NCBI RefSeq assembly: GCF_004912165.1
Contig: NZ_STGV01000002.1
Location: 496,001-560,000 of the forward strand
Origin: Peteryoungia ipomoeae
GTDB lineage: Bacteria; Pseudomonadota; Alphaproteobacteria; Rhizobiales; Rhizobiaceae
Reading direction: 5' to 3'
DNA length: 64,000 bases
Part shown: positions 47,347 through 55,686 of the stretch, piece after piece
Layout: each line of letters starts with the position of its first letter
How positions within the stretch are numbered: position 1 is the stretch's first letter
Notes under the pieces: model-generated
The model's input: the letters and a program-made list of their open reading frames with translations, nothing else
Told to the model about the DNA's origin: nothing
The model's database searches: none
Program-made: the position numbers and the translations under genes

Positions 47347-49224
47347 ATGAGCGATCTCGAGCCCACTGCAGACGCCAAAACCGCACCCGGCGGCTATCGC
47401 GTTCTTGCCCGAAAATATCGTCCCAAGGATTTCACGGATCTGATGGTCGGCCAAGAGCCGATGGTGAGAACGCTGACCAATGCGTTCGAGACCGGACGCA
47501 TTGCGCAGGCCTACATGCTGACCGGTGTTCGCGGAGTCGGCAAGACCACGACAGCGCGTATTCTGGCGCGCGGGTTGAACTACCGAACCCCGGAAATCGA
47601 CCGACCGACAATCGACCTTCGCATTCCAGGCGAGCACTGTCAGGCGATCATGGAAGGGCGTCATGTCGACGTGATCGAGATGGACGCCGCGTCTCATACC
47701 GGCATCGATGACATCCGCGAGATCATCGAGCAGGTGCGCTATCGGCCCGTGTCGGCGCGCTACAAGGTCTACATCATCGACGAAGTGCACATGCTTTCGA
47801 CGGCGGCCTTCAACGGCTTGTTGAAGACGCTCGAGGAGCCGCCAGAACATGTGAAGTTCATCTTTGCCACGACGGAAATCCGCAAGGTTCCAATCACCGT
47901 TCTTTCCCGTTGCCAGCGGTTCGATCTGCGCCGCATCAGCGCGGGCGATCTCGTCGGGCTGTTCTCGACCATCGCATCGAAGGAAGGCATTACTGCCGAC
48001 GAAGATGCGCTCGCCATGATTGCCCGTGCCGCCGAAGGCTCCGCGCGTGACGGCCTGTCGCTTCTCGATCAGGCGATAGCCCATGGCAGTGGCGTTGTGC
48101 ATGCCGATGCGGTCCGATCCATGCTGGGTCTCGCGGACCGCGCGCGCATCGTTGATCTATTCGAACATATCGTCCGCGGTGATGTCTCTGCCGCCCTTTC
48201 GGAATTCGGCAGCCAGTATGAGTCCGGCGCCAATCCGACGGTCGTGCTGACCGATTTGGCCGACTTCACCCATCTGGTGACGCGGCTGAAATATATCCCG
48301 TCTGCTGCTCAGGACCCTTCGCTTTCAGAAGTGGAACGCGTGCGCGGCGCAGAGCTGGCTGACAACGTATCCGTCACGACCCTGTCGCGGATGTGGCAGA
48401 TGCTGTTGAAGGGCATTCCGGAAGCGGAGGGATCCTCGCGTCCGGCAGGCGCCGCCGAGATGGTGCTGATCCGCCTGGCCCATGCTGCCCACCTCCCCTC
48501 GCCCGAAGATGCCGCCCGACGGCTGCTGGAGATGAATGACGGCGCAGGCAATGGCGACCGTGGCCCCGCTTCGCCGCGCCCCAATGGCGGTGGCGGCGCC
48601 TCCATGGCGATGCGTGTCCAGGCCGTTGCACAAGGATCTGCCGATCCGGCAGCGCGCATGCCGTCCGGTCAACCCGTGGCTCATCTCACCAGCGTGCCTG
48701 CCGGCAGCGCGCTCCCGCAAGGGATCGAGCGTATGGAGCCGAAGGCGCAGGAGACACCGCTTCCCACGGTCAACATCAACTCGCTCGACGACATCGCCGA
48801 TCTATGCACGAAAAACCGCAGCCCTGTGCTGCGCGCGCAGCTTCGTCAGTTCGTCCATCTGGTCAAGCTTGAACCGGGCCGCCTCGAGATTCGCCTGGAA
48901 GCCCAGTGCCCGCCAGCCATTGTCAACGAGTTGAAAACGCGCCTGACAGAATGGACCGGCATCACCTGGTGGGTGACGCTTTCAAATGAGATGGGTAGCC
49001 CGACGCTGGTCGAGGTGGAACATTCCAACCGGGAAGCGCGTCTTCTCGACGCGCGCCAGGACCCGGACGTCGCTGCCATTCTGGCCCGTTTTCCAGGCGC
49101 CAAAATTACCGACGTCCGGATCAAGGCCGCTGCAGTCGAAGAAGACGACAAACCCGCACCGCCACCGGCTGCTGTGGAATCGGACGACGGTGATATTCTT
49201 CCGGGCGACGACATAGAATTCTAG
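47347..49224 (+). CDS. dnaX: DNA polymerase III subunit tau/gamma
   Basis: Clamp-loader ATPase, 625 residues. Walker A is GVRGVGKTTTARILARGL (about residues 59-76), Walker B is YIIDEVHMLS, and sensor 1 is FIFATTEIRKVPITVLSRCQ. Only one Cys (GEHCQAI) remains in the region that binds zinc in E. coli. The C-terminal third is the tau part with a Pro/Ala-rich linker. I see no A-rich slippery site, so a separate gamma form is not predicted. The start at 47347 lies about 80 nt after the SRP RNA. Confidence 0.94.
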   Translation: MSDLEPTADAKTAPGGYRVLARKYRPKDFTDLMVGQEPMVRTLTNAFETGRIAQAYMLTGVRGVGKTTTARILARGLNYRTPEIDRPTIDLRIPGEHCQAIMEGRHVDVIEMDAASHTGIDDIREIIEQVRYRPVSARYKVYIIDEVHMLSTAAFNGLLKTLEEPPEHVKFIFATTEIRKVPITVLSRCQRFDLRRISAGDLVGLFSTIASKEGITADEDALAMIARAAEGSARDGLSLLDQAIAHGSGVVHADAVRSMLGLADRARIVDLFEHIVRGDVSAALSEFGSQYESGANPTVVLTDLADFTHLVTRLKYIPSAAQDPSLSEVERVRGAELADNVSVTTLSRMWQMLLKGIPEAEGSSRPAGAAEMVLIRLAHAAHLPSPEDAARRLLEMNDGAGNGDRGPASPRPNGGGGASMAMRVQAVAQGSADPAARMPSGQPVAHLTSVPAGSALPQGIERMEPKAQETPLPTVNINSLDDIADLCTKNRSPVLRAQLRQFVHLVKLEPGRLEIRLEAQCPPAIVNELKTRLTEWTGITWWVTLSNEMGSPTLVEVEHSNREARLLDARQDPDVAAILARFPGAKITDVRIKAAAVEEDDKPAPPPAAVESDDGDILPGDDIEF

Positions 49225-49269
49225 GACGTCTCTTCGTCCCCCACACGACAATAATTGAAGGAGATGACG

Positions 49270-49593
49270 ATGCGCGACATCATGGGCATGATGGGCAAGG
49301 TCAAGGAAATGCAGTCCAAGATGGAAAAGATGCAGGCGGAAATCGCCTCGCTCGAAATCGAGGGCAAGTCCGGTGGCGGTCTCGTGACCGTGGTCCTGAC
49401 CGGCAAGGGCGAAATGCGCAGCATCAAGATCGATCCCTCGCTGTTCAAGGAAGACGAAGTCGAGATCCTCGAAGATCTGATAGTGGCCGCCCACAAGGAC
49501 GCCAAGGACAAGGGTGAGGCCCAGGCGCAGGAAAAGATGGCGGCGTTGACTGCCGGAATCCCCCTGCCGCCGGGTATGAAGTTCCCGTTCTGA
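49270..49593 (+). CDS. YbaB/EbfC nucleoid-associated protein
   Basis: 107-residue DNA-binding dimer with a Met-rich N-terminal helix ([20 protein letters not shown]) and the family core [22 protein letters not shown]. It lies between dnaX and recR, as in many bacteria, although two minus-strand genes intervene before recR here. The ATG at 49270 has GAAGGAG 6 nt upstream. Confidence 0.94.
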   Translation: MRDIMGMMGKVKEMQSKMEKMQAEIASLEIEGKSGGGLVTVVLTGKGEMRSIKIDPSLFKEDEVEILEDLIVAAHKDAKDKGEAQAQEKMAALTAGIPLPPGMKFPF

Positions 49594-49602
49594 GCCAAAT
49601 CC

Positions 49603-49631
49603 GATCGGGTCTGTCACAGATAGACCCGATC
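49603..49631. terminator. Hairpin at the convergent ends of ybaB and the hydrolase gene
   Basis: A perfect 10-bp inverted repeat (GATCGGGTCT / AGACCCGATC) with a 9-nt loop. It includes the last codons of the minus-strand hydrolase. There is no T-run on either strand; it is a candidate shared terminator. Confidence 0.55.
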
Positions 49632-50504
49632 ACCCCACGGATTGTGCCCGCTGTGCAGGAAGTCGAGGCTCTCTCGCCAAAAGACGCTCTCGTGGCGTGC
49701 GTGGAATAGATCGAAATGACCGACTCGGTCGAAGCCGAGGTCGTCCGGACGAAGAAGAACCTTCGTTACCGGTGCACGCCGATAATAGCGCATGGCCCGG
49801 CTGACTGCCTTGGGTGTCGCGATTTCATCATCCGACATGGTGACACTGAGGATCGGGCATGCTGCGGCCGCGAACCGATCCTGCATCGCCTCTGCCCCTG
49901 CGCGTGAAAGTCCCTGCTCCGCCCGGCCTTGCTGCAGGCCCCAGCCATAGGCGACGCCCTTGGGCAGGTCTTCAAGCCAGCCCAGGCGTTTTCCAGGAAA
50001 ATGACCGAGCATCATGGCAATAGCCGGCATGGCGACGTGCCATTTGAGGAAGAGCGGCAGGCGCCGTGTCGGACGATAGTCGCCCCAATAACCGTATTGT
50101 CCACCGACCGAGAGCATCGCCGAGATCCGGCCGGCCGCCGCGGAATAGCCGGCCAAGAAGCCGCCGATGCTATGGCCCACGACGAGCAGCCGGCCAGTTT
50201 CATCCTCTTGGAGGGCCCGCTTCAGGACCGCATCAAAATCGAGGAAACCCCAGTCACGCCAGGTGAAGGTTGAGCCCTTTAAGGACGACGGACGGGAGAG
50301 GCCGATCCCGCGATAGTCATAGGTGATGACACGAAAACCGTTTGCCGCGAGAAACGCGGCATAACGGTGGTAGTAACGGGCCCGAACCCCTGTCGCGGCG
50401 TTGATGATCACCGTTGCCGACGGCTGTGTCCTCGCCGCCTGCCACCAATGAGCGGCGAGCGCTATACCGTCGGCGGCAATGACCTCCACTCTGTTTGGCT
50501 CCAT
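49614..50504 (-). CDS. Alpha/beta hydrolase
   Basis: 296 residues. The nucleophile elbow is VVGHSIGGFLAGYSA, with TYDYRGIGLSRPSSLKG before it and the C-terminal catalytic His in RVGHFDLFHARHESVFW. It resembles the COG4757-type serine hydrolases; the substrate is unknown. The start at 50504 is preceded by AGGGGAGGG; a longer frame to 50561 is not needed. Confidence 0.82.
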   Translation of the reverse strand: MEPNRVEVIAADGIALAAHWWQAARTQPSATVIINAATGVRARYYHRYAAFLAANGFRVITYDYRGIGLSRPSSLKGSTFTWRDWGFLDFDAVLKRALQEDETGRLLVVGHSIGGFLAGYSAAAGRISAMLSVGGQYGYWGDYRPTRRLPLFLKWHVAMPAIAMMLGHFPGKRLGWLEDLPKGVAYGWGLQQGRAEQGLSRAGAEAMQDRFAAAACPILSVTMSDDEIATPKAVSRAMRYYRRAPVTKVLLRPDDLGFDRVGHFDLFHARHESVFWRESLDFLHSGHNPWGDRVYL

Positions 50505-50582
50505 CACCCTCCCCTTCTGCCGGCATGATGGCCGGACACGGCTGATGGGTAAAGGCCGCAACTTTGAGACTTTCGGTGACGC

Positions 50583-51203
50583 TCAGAGCATGCTCGCCCG
50601 GATCGCATCCTTGATCTTGTAGTGGACCGGTGCTGCAAGATAGCGGGCCTGATCGGCATCACCCAGCCTGCGGCCGACCGTTGCCATCATCTCGCGCATT
50701 GTCACGCGGTCCCCTTGCCAGGCAAGGAAGGATACGGATTGGCCGGCTTCGACCATACCACCCTGCAGCACCCGCGCATAGGCACCGGGACGAGCAGCGT
50801 GGGTGTAACGCCTTACGAAGGTCGGCTCGTCCATTTTCGCGGCGAAGGTGGCGCAGGGGATGCGCGGCGAGGTGATTTCCAACAAGACCTCGCCGATCGC
50901 CAGCCTGTCGCCGGCTGCCAGCATGGCGCTTTCCAGCCCCTCGACCACCAGGTTTTCACCGAAGGTGCCGTAGGGCAGTTCGCGGCCGAGTTCGGCCTGC
51001 CACCAATCGAGATCGATGGAGCCCTCGATGTAGACCGCCTGATCGACGCCGCCGTGATGCTTGCGTTTGAGGATGGCGTCACCGACAAGCCCCTCGGCAT
51101 CGACCATGACCGGCCCCTGGATCGCCATCTTGTTGATGCCGGTCTTGTATTTCTTGCCCGGCAGGATCTCCGGACGACCGAGGCAGACGGCAAGGATTTT
51201 CAT
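50583..51203 (-). CDS. MOSC-domain protein (YiiM-like)
   Basis: 206 residues of the MOSC fold found in molybdenum cofactor sulphurases. Features are KTGINKM, GLVGDAILKRKHHGGVDQAVY, YGTFGENLVVEGLES and the conserved cysteine in SPRIPCATFAAKM. Members of the YiiM group detoxify N-hydroxylated bases with a molybdenum cofactor. Proof of that activity is lacking here. Confidence 0.87.
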   Translation of the reverse strand: MKILAVCLGRPEILPGKKYKTGINKMAIQGPVMVDAEGLVGDAILKRKHHGGVDQAVYIEGSIDLDWWQAELGRELPYGTFGENLVVEGLESAMLAAGDRLAIGEVLLEITSPRIPCATFAAKMDEPTFVRRYTHAARPGAYARVLQGGMVEAGQSVSFLAWQGDRVTMREMMATVGRRLGDADQARYLAAPVHYKIKDAIRASML

Positions 51204-51259
51204 GGCAGGGCAACCTTCGATGATTCCGTTTGCCGTTCATATGGGTTAGAAACGCCGCC

Positions 51260-51865
51260 ATGGCAAAACGAGTCACCGGTCCTGAAATCGAAAAACTCAT
51301 CCAGCTTCTGGCCAAGGTGCCGGGGCTTGGTCCCCGTTCGGCGCGGCGCGCGGCGCTGCATCTGATCAAGAAGAAAGATCAGCTTCTCGGACCGCTTGGT
51401 CATGCCATGGGCGAAGCCTATGACAAGGTGAAGATCTGCTCCTGCTGCGGCAATGTCGACACCAGCGACCCCTGCACCGTCTGCACGGATGTGCAACGCG
51501 ACCAGACCGTGATCATCGTCGTCGAGGATGTCTCGGATCTCTGGGCGCTGGAGCGAGCCGGCGCCATGAATGCCGCCTACCATGTGCTTGGCGGCACGCT
51601 ATCGCCGCTCGACGGCATCGGTCCTGATGATCTCAACATCAAGGGACTGATCGACAGGGTGGCCAAGGGCGGGATCCGCGAGATCATCATCGCCGTGAAT
51701 GCGACGGTCGAGGGCCAGACCACGGCCCACTACATCACCGATCATCTGGCTGGGCTGGAGGTCAAGATCACGCGTCTGGCGCATGGTGTTCCTGTCGGGG
51801 GAGAGCTCGACTATCTGGACGAGGGCACGCTTTCGGCAGCCTTGCGCGCACGCACAGCGATCTGA
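51260..51865 (+). CDS. recR: Recombination mediator RecR
   Basis: Ring-forming DNA clamp that acts with RecF/RecO. 201 residues, the standard length. A helix-hairpin-helix ([24 protein letters not shown]), a C4 zinc finger ([16 protein letters not shown]) and a Toprim domain ([37 protein letters not shown]) are all visible. The start at 51260 ([14 protein letters not shown]) matches the family. Confidence 0.96.
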   Translation: MAKRVTGPEIEKLIQLLAKVPGLGPRSARRAALHLIKKKDQLLGPLGHAMGEAYDKVKICSCCGNVDTSDPCTVCTDVQRDQTVIIVVEDVSDLWALERAGAMNAAYHVLGGTLSPLDGIGPDDLNIKGLIDRVAKGGIREIIIAVNATVEGQTTAHYITDHLAGLEVKITRLAHGVPVGGELDYLDEGTLSAALRARTAI

Positions 51866-51886
51866 CGGCAAACGACGGGAGACACG

Positions 51887-53146
51887 ATGACGATCAGGTT
51901 CACGCAGCTCGCCCTTCTGGCTTTGACGGCGGCGATGCTGACCGCGCCACTGGCGACGGCAAAGGCCGCTCCTTCGCGCGACGAGATTGATGCCCAGTTT
52001 CGCCAATGGATCACGCGCGATCTCTGGCCTGCCGCACAGGCCGGTGGCATTAACCGCACGGCGTTCGACAAGGCCCTGCAGGGCGTTCGGCTGAATTTCG
52101 ATCTGCCGGACCTTGTGCCGCCGGGCACCGCGCCGCCGAAAGAGCAGAACCAGAGCCAGGCGGAGTTTTCCTCCCCGGCCGCCTATTTCAACGAAAAGCG
52201 CTTACAAGGGCTGGCCGCCACAGGCAGGACACTCGCCTCGCAGCACGCCGCGACCTTGCGCCGGATCGAAAAGACTTATGGCGTGCCCGGCTCCGTGCTG
52301 ATCGCCATCTGGGGTCGCGAATCCGGCTTCGGTCGGGCGAAATTGCCCTACCGCGCGATCGATGTCCTCGCCACCAAAGCCTTCATGTCCACCCGCAAGC
52401 CGCTTTTCCAGCAGGAGCTGATTTCGGCGCTGCACATGGTGGAAAGCGGGGACGTTTCGGCCGAGAAGATGATGGGGTCCTGGGCTGGCGCGTTGGGGCA
52501 ACCGCAGTTCATGCCTTCGAGCTACCTGAAATACGCGGTCGATTTTGACGGTGACGGCACCCGTGATATCTGGAACTCGGTTCCCGACAGCCTGGCATCG
52601 ATTGCCAATTACCTCGTCAAGAGCGGCTGGCAGAAAGGCCGTGACTGGGGCTTCGAGATCTCGATCCCGCAGGGCGTTTCCTGCGCCCAAGAGGGGCCGG
52701 ACCGGGCGAAGCCGGTGGCCCAGTGGACAAAGGACGGTCTCGAGCGCATTACAGGAAAGCCCTTTCCGGAGGCGGAGGCCGCATTGCCCGCGATGATGCT
52801 GGTTCCGGCCGGCACGCATGGACCTGAGTTCCTTGTCACGCCGAATTTCTACGTGTTCAAGGAATATAACAATTCCGATCTCTACGCGCTGTTCATAGGC
52901 AATCTTGCCGACCGCATTGCCTTTGGCGGCAGCGCTTTTCGGGCACCGTGGGAGCCACTTGGCAAGATGCTGCGCTCGGATGTGCTTGCAATGCAGAAAG
53001 CGCTGGTCGCTCAGGGCTACGACGTCGGAAAAGTCGATGGCTTGCCGGGCTTCAAAACCCGTCGTTCAATCGGCGAATGGCAGGCGAAGAACGGACTTGC
53101 GCCAACCTGCTATCCGAGCGCCGATTTGAAGGCCATGCTGCGTTAA
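51887..53146 (+). CDS. Lytic murein transglycosylase (MltB type) with PG-binding domain
   Basis: Cuts peptidoglycan glycan strands in the periplasm. 419 residues with a signal peptide (QLALLALTAAMLTAPLATAKA). The catalytic Glu is in IAIWGRESGFGRA, with the MltB-type AGALGQPQFMPSSYLKYAVDFDGDG later. A C-terminal peptidoglycan-binding domain (LAMQKALVAQGYDVGKVDGLPGFKTR) follows. It starts 21 nt after recR with GGGAG upstream. Confidence 0.91.
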   Translation: MTIRFTQLALLALTAAMLTAPLATAKAAPSRDEIDAQFRQWITRDLWPAAQAGGINRTAFDKALQGVRLNFDLPDLVPPGTAPPKEQNQSQAEFSSPAAYFNEKRLQGLAATGRTLASQHAATLRRIEKTYGVPGSVLIAIWGRESGFGRAKLPYRAIDVLATKAFMSTRKPLFQQELISALHMVESGDVSAEKMMGSWAGALGQPQFMPSSYLKYAVDFDGDGTRDIWNSVPDSLASIANYLVKSGWQKGRDWGFEISIPQGVSCAQEGPDRAKPVAQWTKDGLERITGKPFPEAEAALPAMMLVPAGTHGPEFLVTPNFYVFKEYNNSDLYALFIGNLADRIAFGGSAFRAPWEPLGKMLRSDVLAMQKALVAQGYDVGKVDGLPGFKTRRSIGEWQAKNGLAPTCYPSADLKAMLR

Positions 53147-53151
53147 GCCGG

Positions 53152-54780
53152 TCAATGATGATCGATGTGGGGTTGATGAAACACGTCATCTGATCTCGGG
53201 ATCGTCTGTCGCTCGATCATGCGGTGCACACGCGGCGATGAAGCCCCGCGATGCAAGTCGCGCAGTCGGTCAGTGATCTCCGCATCCGCTTTGGTTCGCC
53301 GCTGATTGTGGCGGACATAGTCCAACCAGGTTGGAACGTGGTAGATTTCGGTCCAGAAGTCCGGGTTTTCCAGATCGCGCATCAAAGCCCAGTTGCGCGC
53401 ACCGTCGCGAATACGGATACGTCGGCGCTCGATCATGATGCGAAGAAACTCTGACACATCCGCATCGTCGATCTCGAAGTCGATCTGGACGACGATCGGA
53501 CCGCTGCGGGGTCGGATATCGAGGTGCAGTTCCGGCTCGGCGAAGCGGTTGAGGGGATCGAGATCCAATGTCTTGAATGCCGGCATCGCCATGAAAAAAC
53601 CGATGAGAACACCAGCTAGCATCAAGCCGCTTGAGAAGAGGAGAGCCTGGCCTGTGCCAAAGCTTTCTGCCGTGCTGCCCCAGAGCCAGCTGCCGAGTGC
53701 CATTCCGCCGAAGGTCGCGGTTTGATAGAGCGACAGTGCGCGGCCCACCACCCAGCGCGGCGTCGATAGCTGCACCACCGTGTTGAACAACGACAGCGCC
53801 AGCACCCAGCAAGCTCCCGCAAGAACCAGCGCGGCAGCGGTCACCCAAACGGTGCTGCTGACACCGATGACGGCCGATGCGACGGCAAAGCCTGCAAAGG
53901 ATACCCGCACGATATCCTCGCTGCTGAGCAAGTCACGCATGCGCTGATTGTTGAGAGCGCCGACAATGGCACCAATGCCGAAAGCGCCCAGAAGTGCTCC
54001 GAAAACCAGTGGGCCTCCGTTCAGCTGATCTCTTGCGACGATCGGGAGCAGGGACATCACGGCGGTCGCGGTCAAGCCGAAGATGAAACCGCGAAACAGC
54101 ACCTTGCCCAGATTGGGCGACATCGAGACATAACGGATGCCAGCGAAGATCGCAGGACCCAGCTGCTCCCGCGGCAGCGTGTTTTTCGGGAAATCCGGTC
54201 GCCAGCGCAGGAGCGCGTAGATCAAGGCGAGATAGGACAGGGCATTCGCCCAAAAGGCGGCTGCAGCGCCCGCGACAGCCACGATCATGCCGCCGATCGC
54301 GGGACCGACACTTCGGGTGATGTTAAACCCCATGCTGTTGAGCGACACGGCAGCAGGGAGGTCAGACCGCGGCACGATATCGCCGACCGACGCCTGCCAC
54401 GCGGGGTTATTCAGAGCCGTCCCGCAGCCAATCAGGAAGGTAAATGTGAGCAGGCTCCATGGCCCTAGCAGCTCCAGATAGGCGAAGGTCGCAAGCAAAG
54501 CCGACATGATCAGCATGAAAAACTGCGATGCGATCATGACCCGTCGCCTGTCGAAACTGTCTGCGACAGCGCCCGCGACCAGCGAGAGCAGCATGATAGG
54601 AGCCGTGTTGGACGCCTGAACCAGAGCCACCATGTTTTCCGACGAGGAGATCGACGCCATCATCCAAGCTGCGCCGACACCCTGGATAAGCCCCCCGAGG
54701 TTGGAGGAAATGCTGGCAATCCAAATGCGACGATAGGCTTCATTGCGCAGCGGCAGGAGGGGGGAGCGACTGGAGACCAC
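53152..54780 (-). CDS. MFS transporter with cytoplasmic C-terminal ABM-like domain
   Basis: 542 residues: an MFS_3/EntS-like exporter core of about 410 residues with twelve helices (first FLRNEAYRRIW region, loop DSFDRRRVM between helices 2 and 3), then a soluble tail of about 130 residues. The tail has VVQIDFEIDDADVSEFLRIM and IRDGARNWALMRDLENPDFW, resembling the antibiotic-biosynthesis-monooxygenase fold, and a His-rich end. It uses a GTG start with a weak ribosome site. It is convergent with the transglycosylase (5-nt gap). The substrate is unknown. Confidence 0.82.
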   Translation of the reverse strand: MVSSRSPLLPLRNEAYRRIWIASISSNLGGLIQGVGAAWMMASISSSENMVALVQASNTAPIMLLSLVAGAVADSFDRRRVMIASQFFMLIMSALLATFAYLELLGPWSLLTFTFLIGCGTALNNPAWQASVGDIVPRSDLPAAVSLNSMGFNITRSVGPAIGGMIVAVAGAAAAFWANALSYLALIYALLRWRPDFPKNTLPREQLGPAIFAGIRYVSMSPNLGKVLFRGFIFGLTATAVMSLLPIVARDQLNGGPLVFGALLGAFGIGAIVGALNNQRMRDLLSSEDIVRVSFAGFAVASAVIGVSSTVWVTAAALVLAGACWVLALSLFNTVVQLSTPRWVVGRALSLYQTATFGGMALGSWLWGSTAESFGTGQALLFSSGLMLAGVLIGFFMAMPAFKTLDLDPLNRFAEPELHLDIRPRSGPIVVQIDFEIDDADVSEFLRIMIERRRIRIRDGARNWALMRDLENPDFWTEIYHVPTWLDYVRHNQRRTKADAEITDRLRDLHRGASSPRVHRMIERQTIPRSDDVFHQPHIDHH

Positions 54781-54899
54781 GGATATTGCTCGATTCTTTC
54801 ACATGGATAGGCGCGCGACGCGTAGCCCTGACACCATCAACCAACTTGTACGCCTCAACGCCTGTCGGACAAGATTGTTTTTGCCATTTTGCGAAAAGC

Positions 54900-54928
54900 T
54901 TGCATTCCGGCCCGCATTGGCGTATATC
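54900..54928 (+). promoter_or_regulatory. Candidate promoter of the rimP-nusA-infB operon
   Basis: CTTGCAT with -35 TTGCAT at 54900-54905, a 16-17 nt spacer and GTATATC at 54922-54928, close to the rhizobial sigma70 pattern. Transcription would start near 54934, giving a leader of about 86 nt that contains a terminator hairpin. Confidence 0.55.
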
Positions 54929-54954
54929 GGCTTCAAATTCTTGATCGACAGATG

Positions 54955-54989
54955 AAGAGTGGGGCCGCAAGGACCCGCTCTTTTTTATT
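54955..54989 (+). terminator. Intrinsic terminator within the rimP leader (attenuator candidate)
   Basis: Stem AAGAGTGGG.CC / GG.CCCGCTCTT (11 bp with one G-U and one G-A mismatch), a GCAA tetraloop and a run of six T. It lies after the predicted promoter and 33 nt before the rimP start, so it would cut transcription of the whole operon unless bypassed. Confidence 0.75.
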
Positions 54990-55019
54990 GGCGATCGCAT
55001 CCAATCGGGAGTATGACGA

Positions 55020-55628
55020 TTGTCCGAAGATATGCCGATGCCGGAAACCGGCGAAGCACGGATCATCACCGAGACGGGCCTTGACCGTCGTATCGCCGAC
55101 ATCATCGAGCCAGTCCTCGTGGCGATGGACTACAAGCTTGTTCGGGTTCGGATGATGAACCAGAACGGGCTGACCCTGCAGGTTATGGCCGAACGCAACG
55201 ACGGCACCATGGATGTCGATGGCTGCGAAGCCGTATCGGAGGCCATTTCGCCGGTTCTCGATGTCGAGGACCCCGTTGACCGGGAATATCATCTGGAAGT
55301 GTCGTCGCCCGGCATCGACCGCCCGATGGTTCGCAAGTCCGATTTCACGCGCTGGCTTGGCCACATCGTAAAGTGCGAGACATCGGTGCTGGTGGATAAC
55401 CGCAAGCGCTTTCGCGGCAAGATCATTTCTGTCACGCAGGAAGGCTTCGTGTTGGAGCGCGATCAGGCCGCATATGGCGAAGAGCCGCAGGTGACGATCC
55501 CGTTCACCACGCTTGCCGAAGCCAAACTCATTCTGACGGACGATCTGATCCGTGACGCGCTTAGGGCCGACAAGCTGGCCAAGGCGCAGGCCGCGAACCA
55601 GAACGACGAAGACGACAGCGAAGAATAA
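55020..55628 (+). CDS. rimP: Ribosome maturation factor RimP
   Basis: Assembly factor for the 30S subunit. 202 residues. The N-terminal domain includes [22 protein letters not shown] and [19 protein letters not shown], and the junction [17 protein letters not shown] is diagnostic. An acidic tail ([10 protein letters not shown]) ends the protein. TTG at 55020 is preferred (GGGAG 8 nt upstream); ATG 55032 is possible. It leads the nusA-infB operon. Confidence 0.94.
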   Translation: MSEDMPMPETGEARIITETGLDRRIADIIEPVLVAMDYKLVRVRMMNQNGLTLQVMAERNDGTMDVDGCEAVSEAISPVLDVEDPVDREYHLEVSSPGIDRPMVRKSDFTRWLGHIVKCETSVLVDNRKRFRGKIISVTQEGFVLERDQAAYGEEPQVTIPFTTLAEAKLILTDDLIRDALRADKLAKAQAANQNDEDDSEE

Positions 55629-55686
55629 CGTTTTGACCCATGGTCCGAGGCGGAATGCCCGGGCGTGAAGACGGAGACACAAGACA

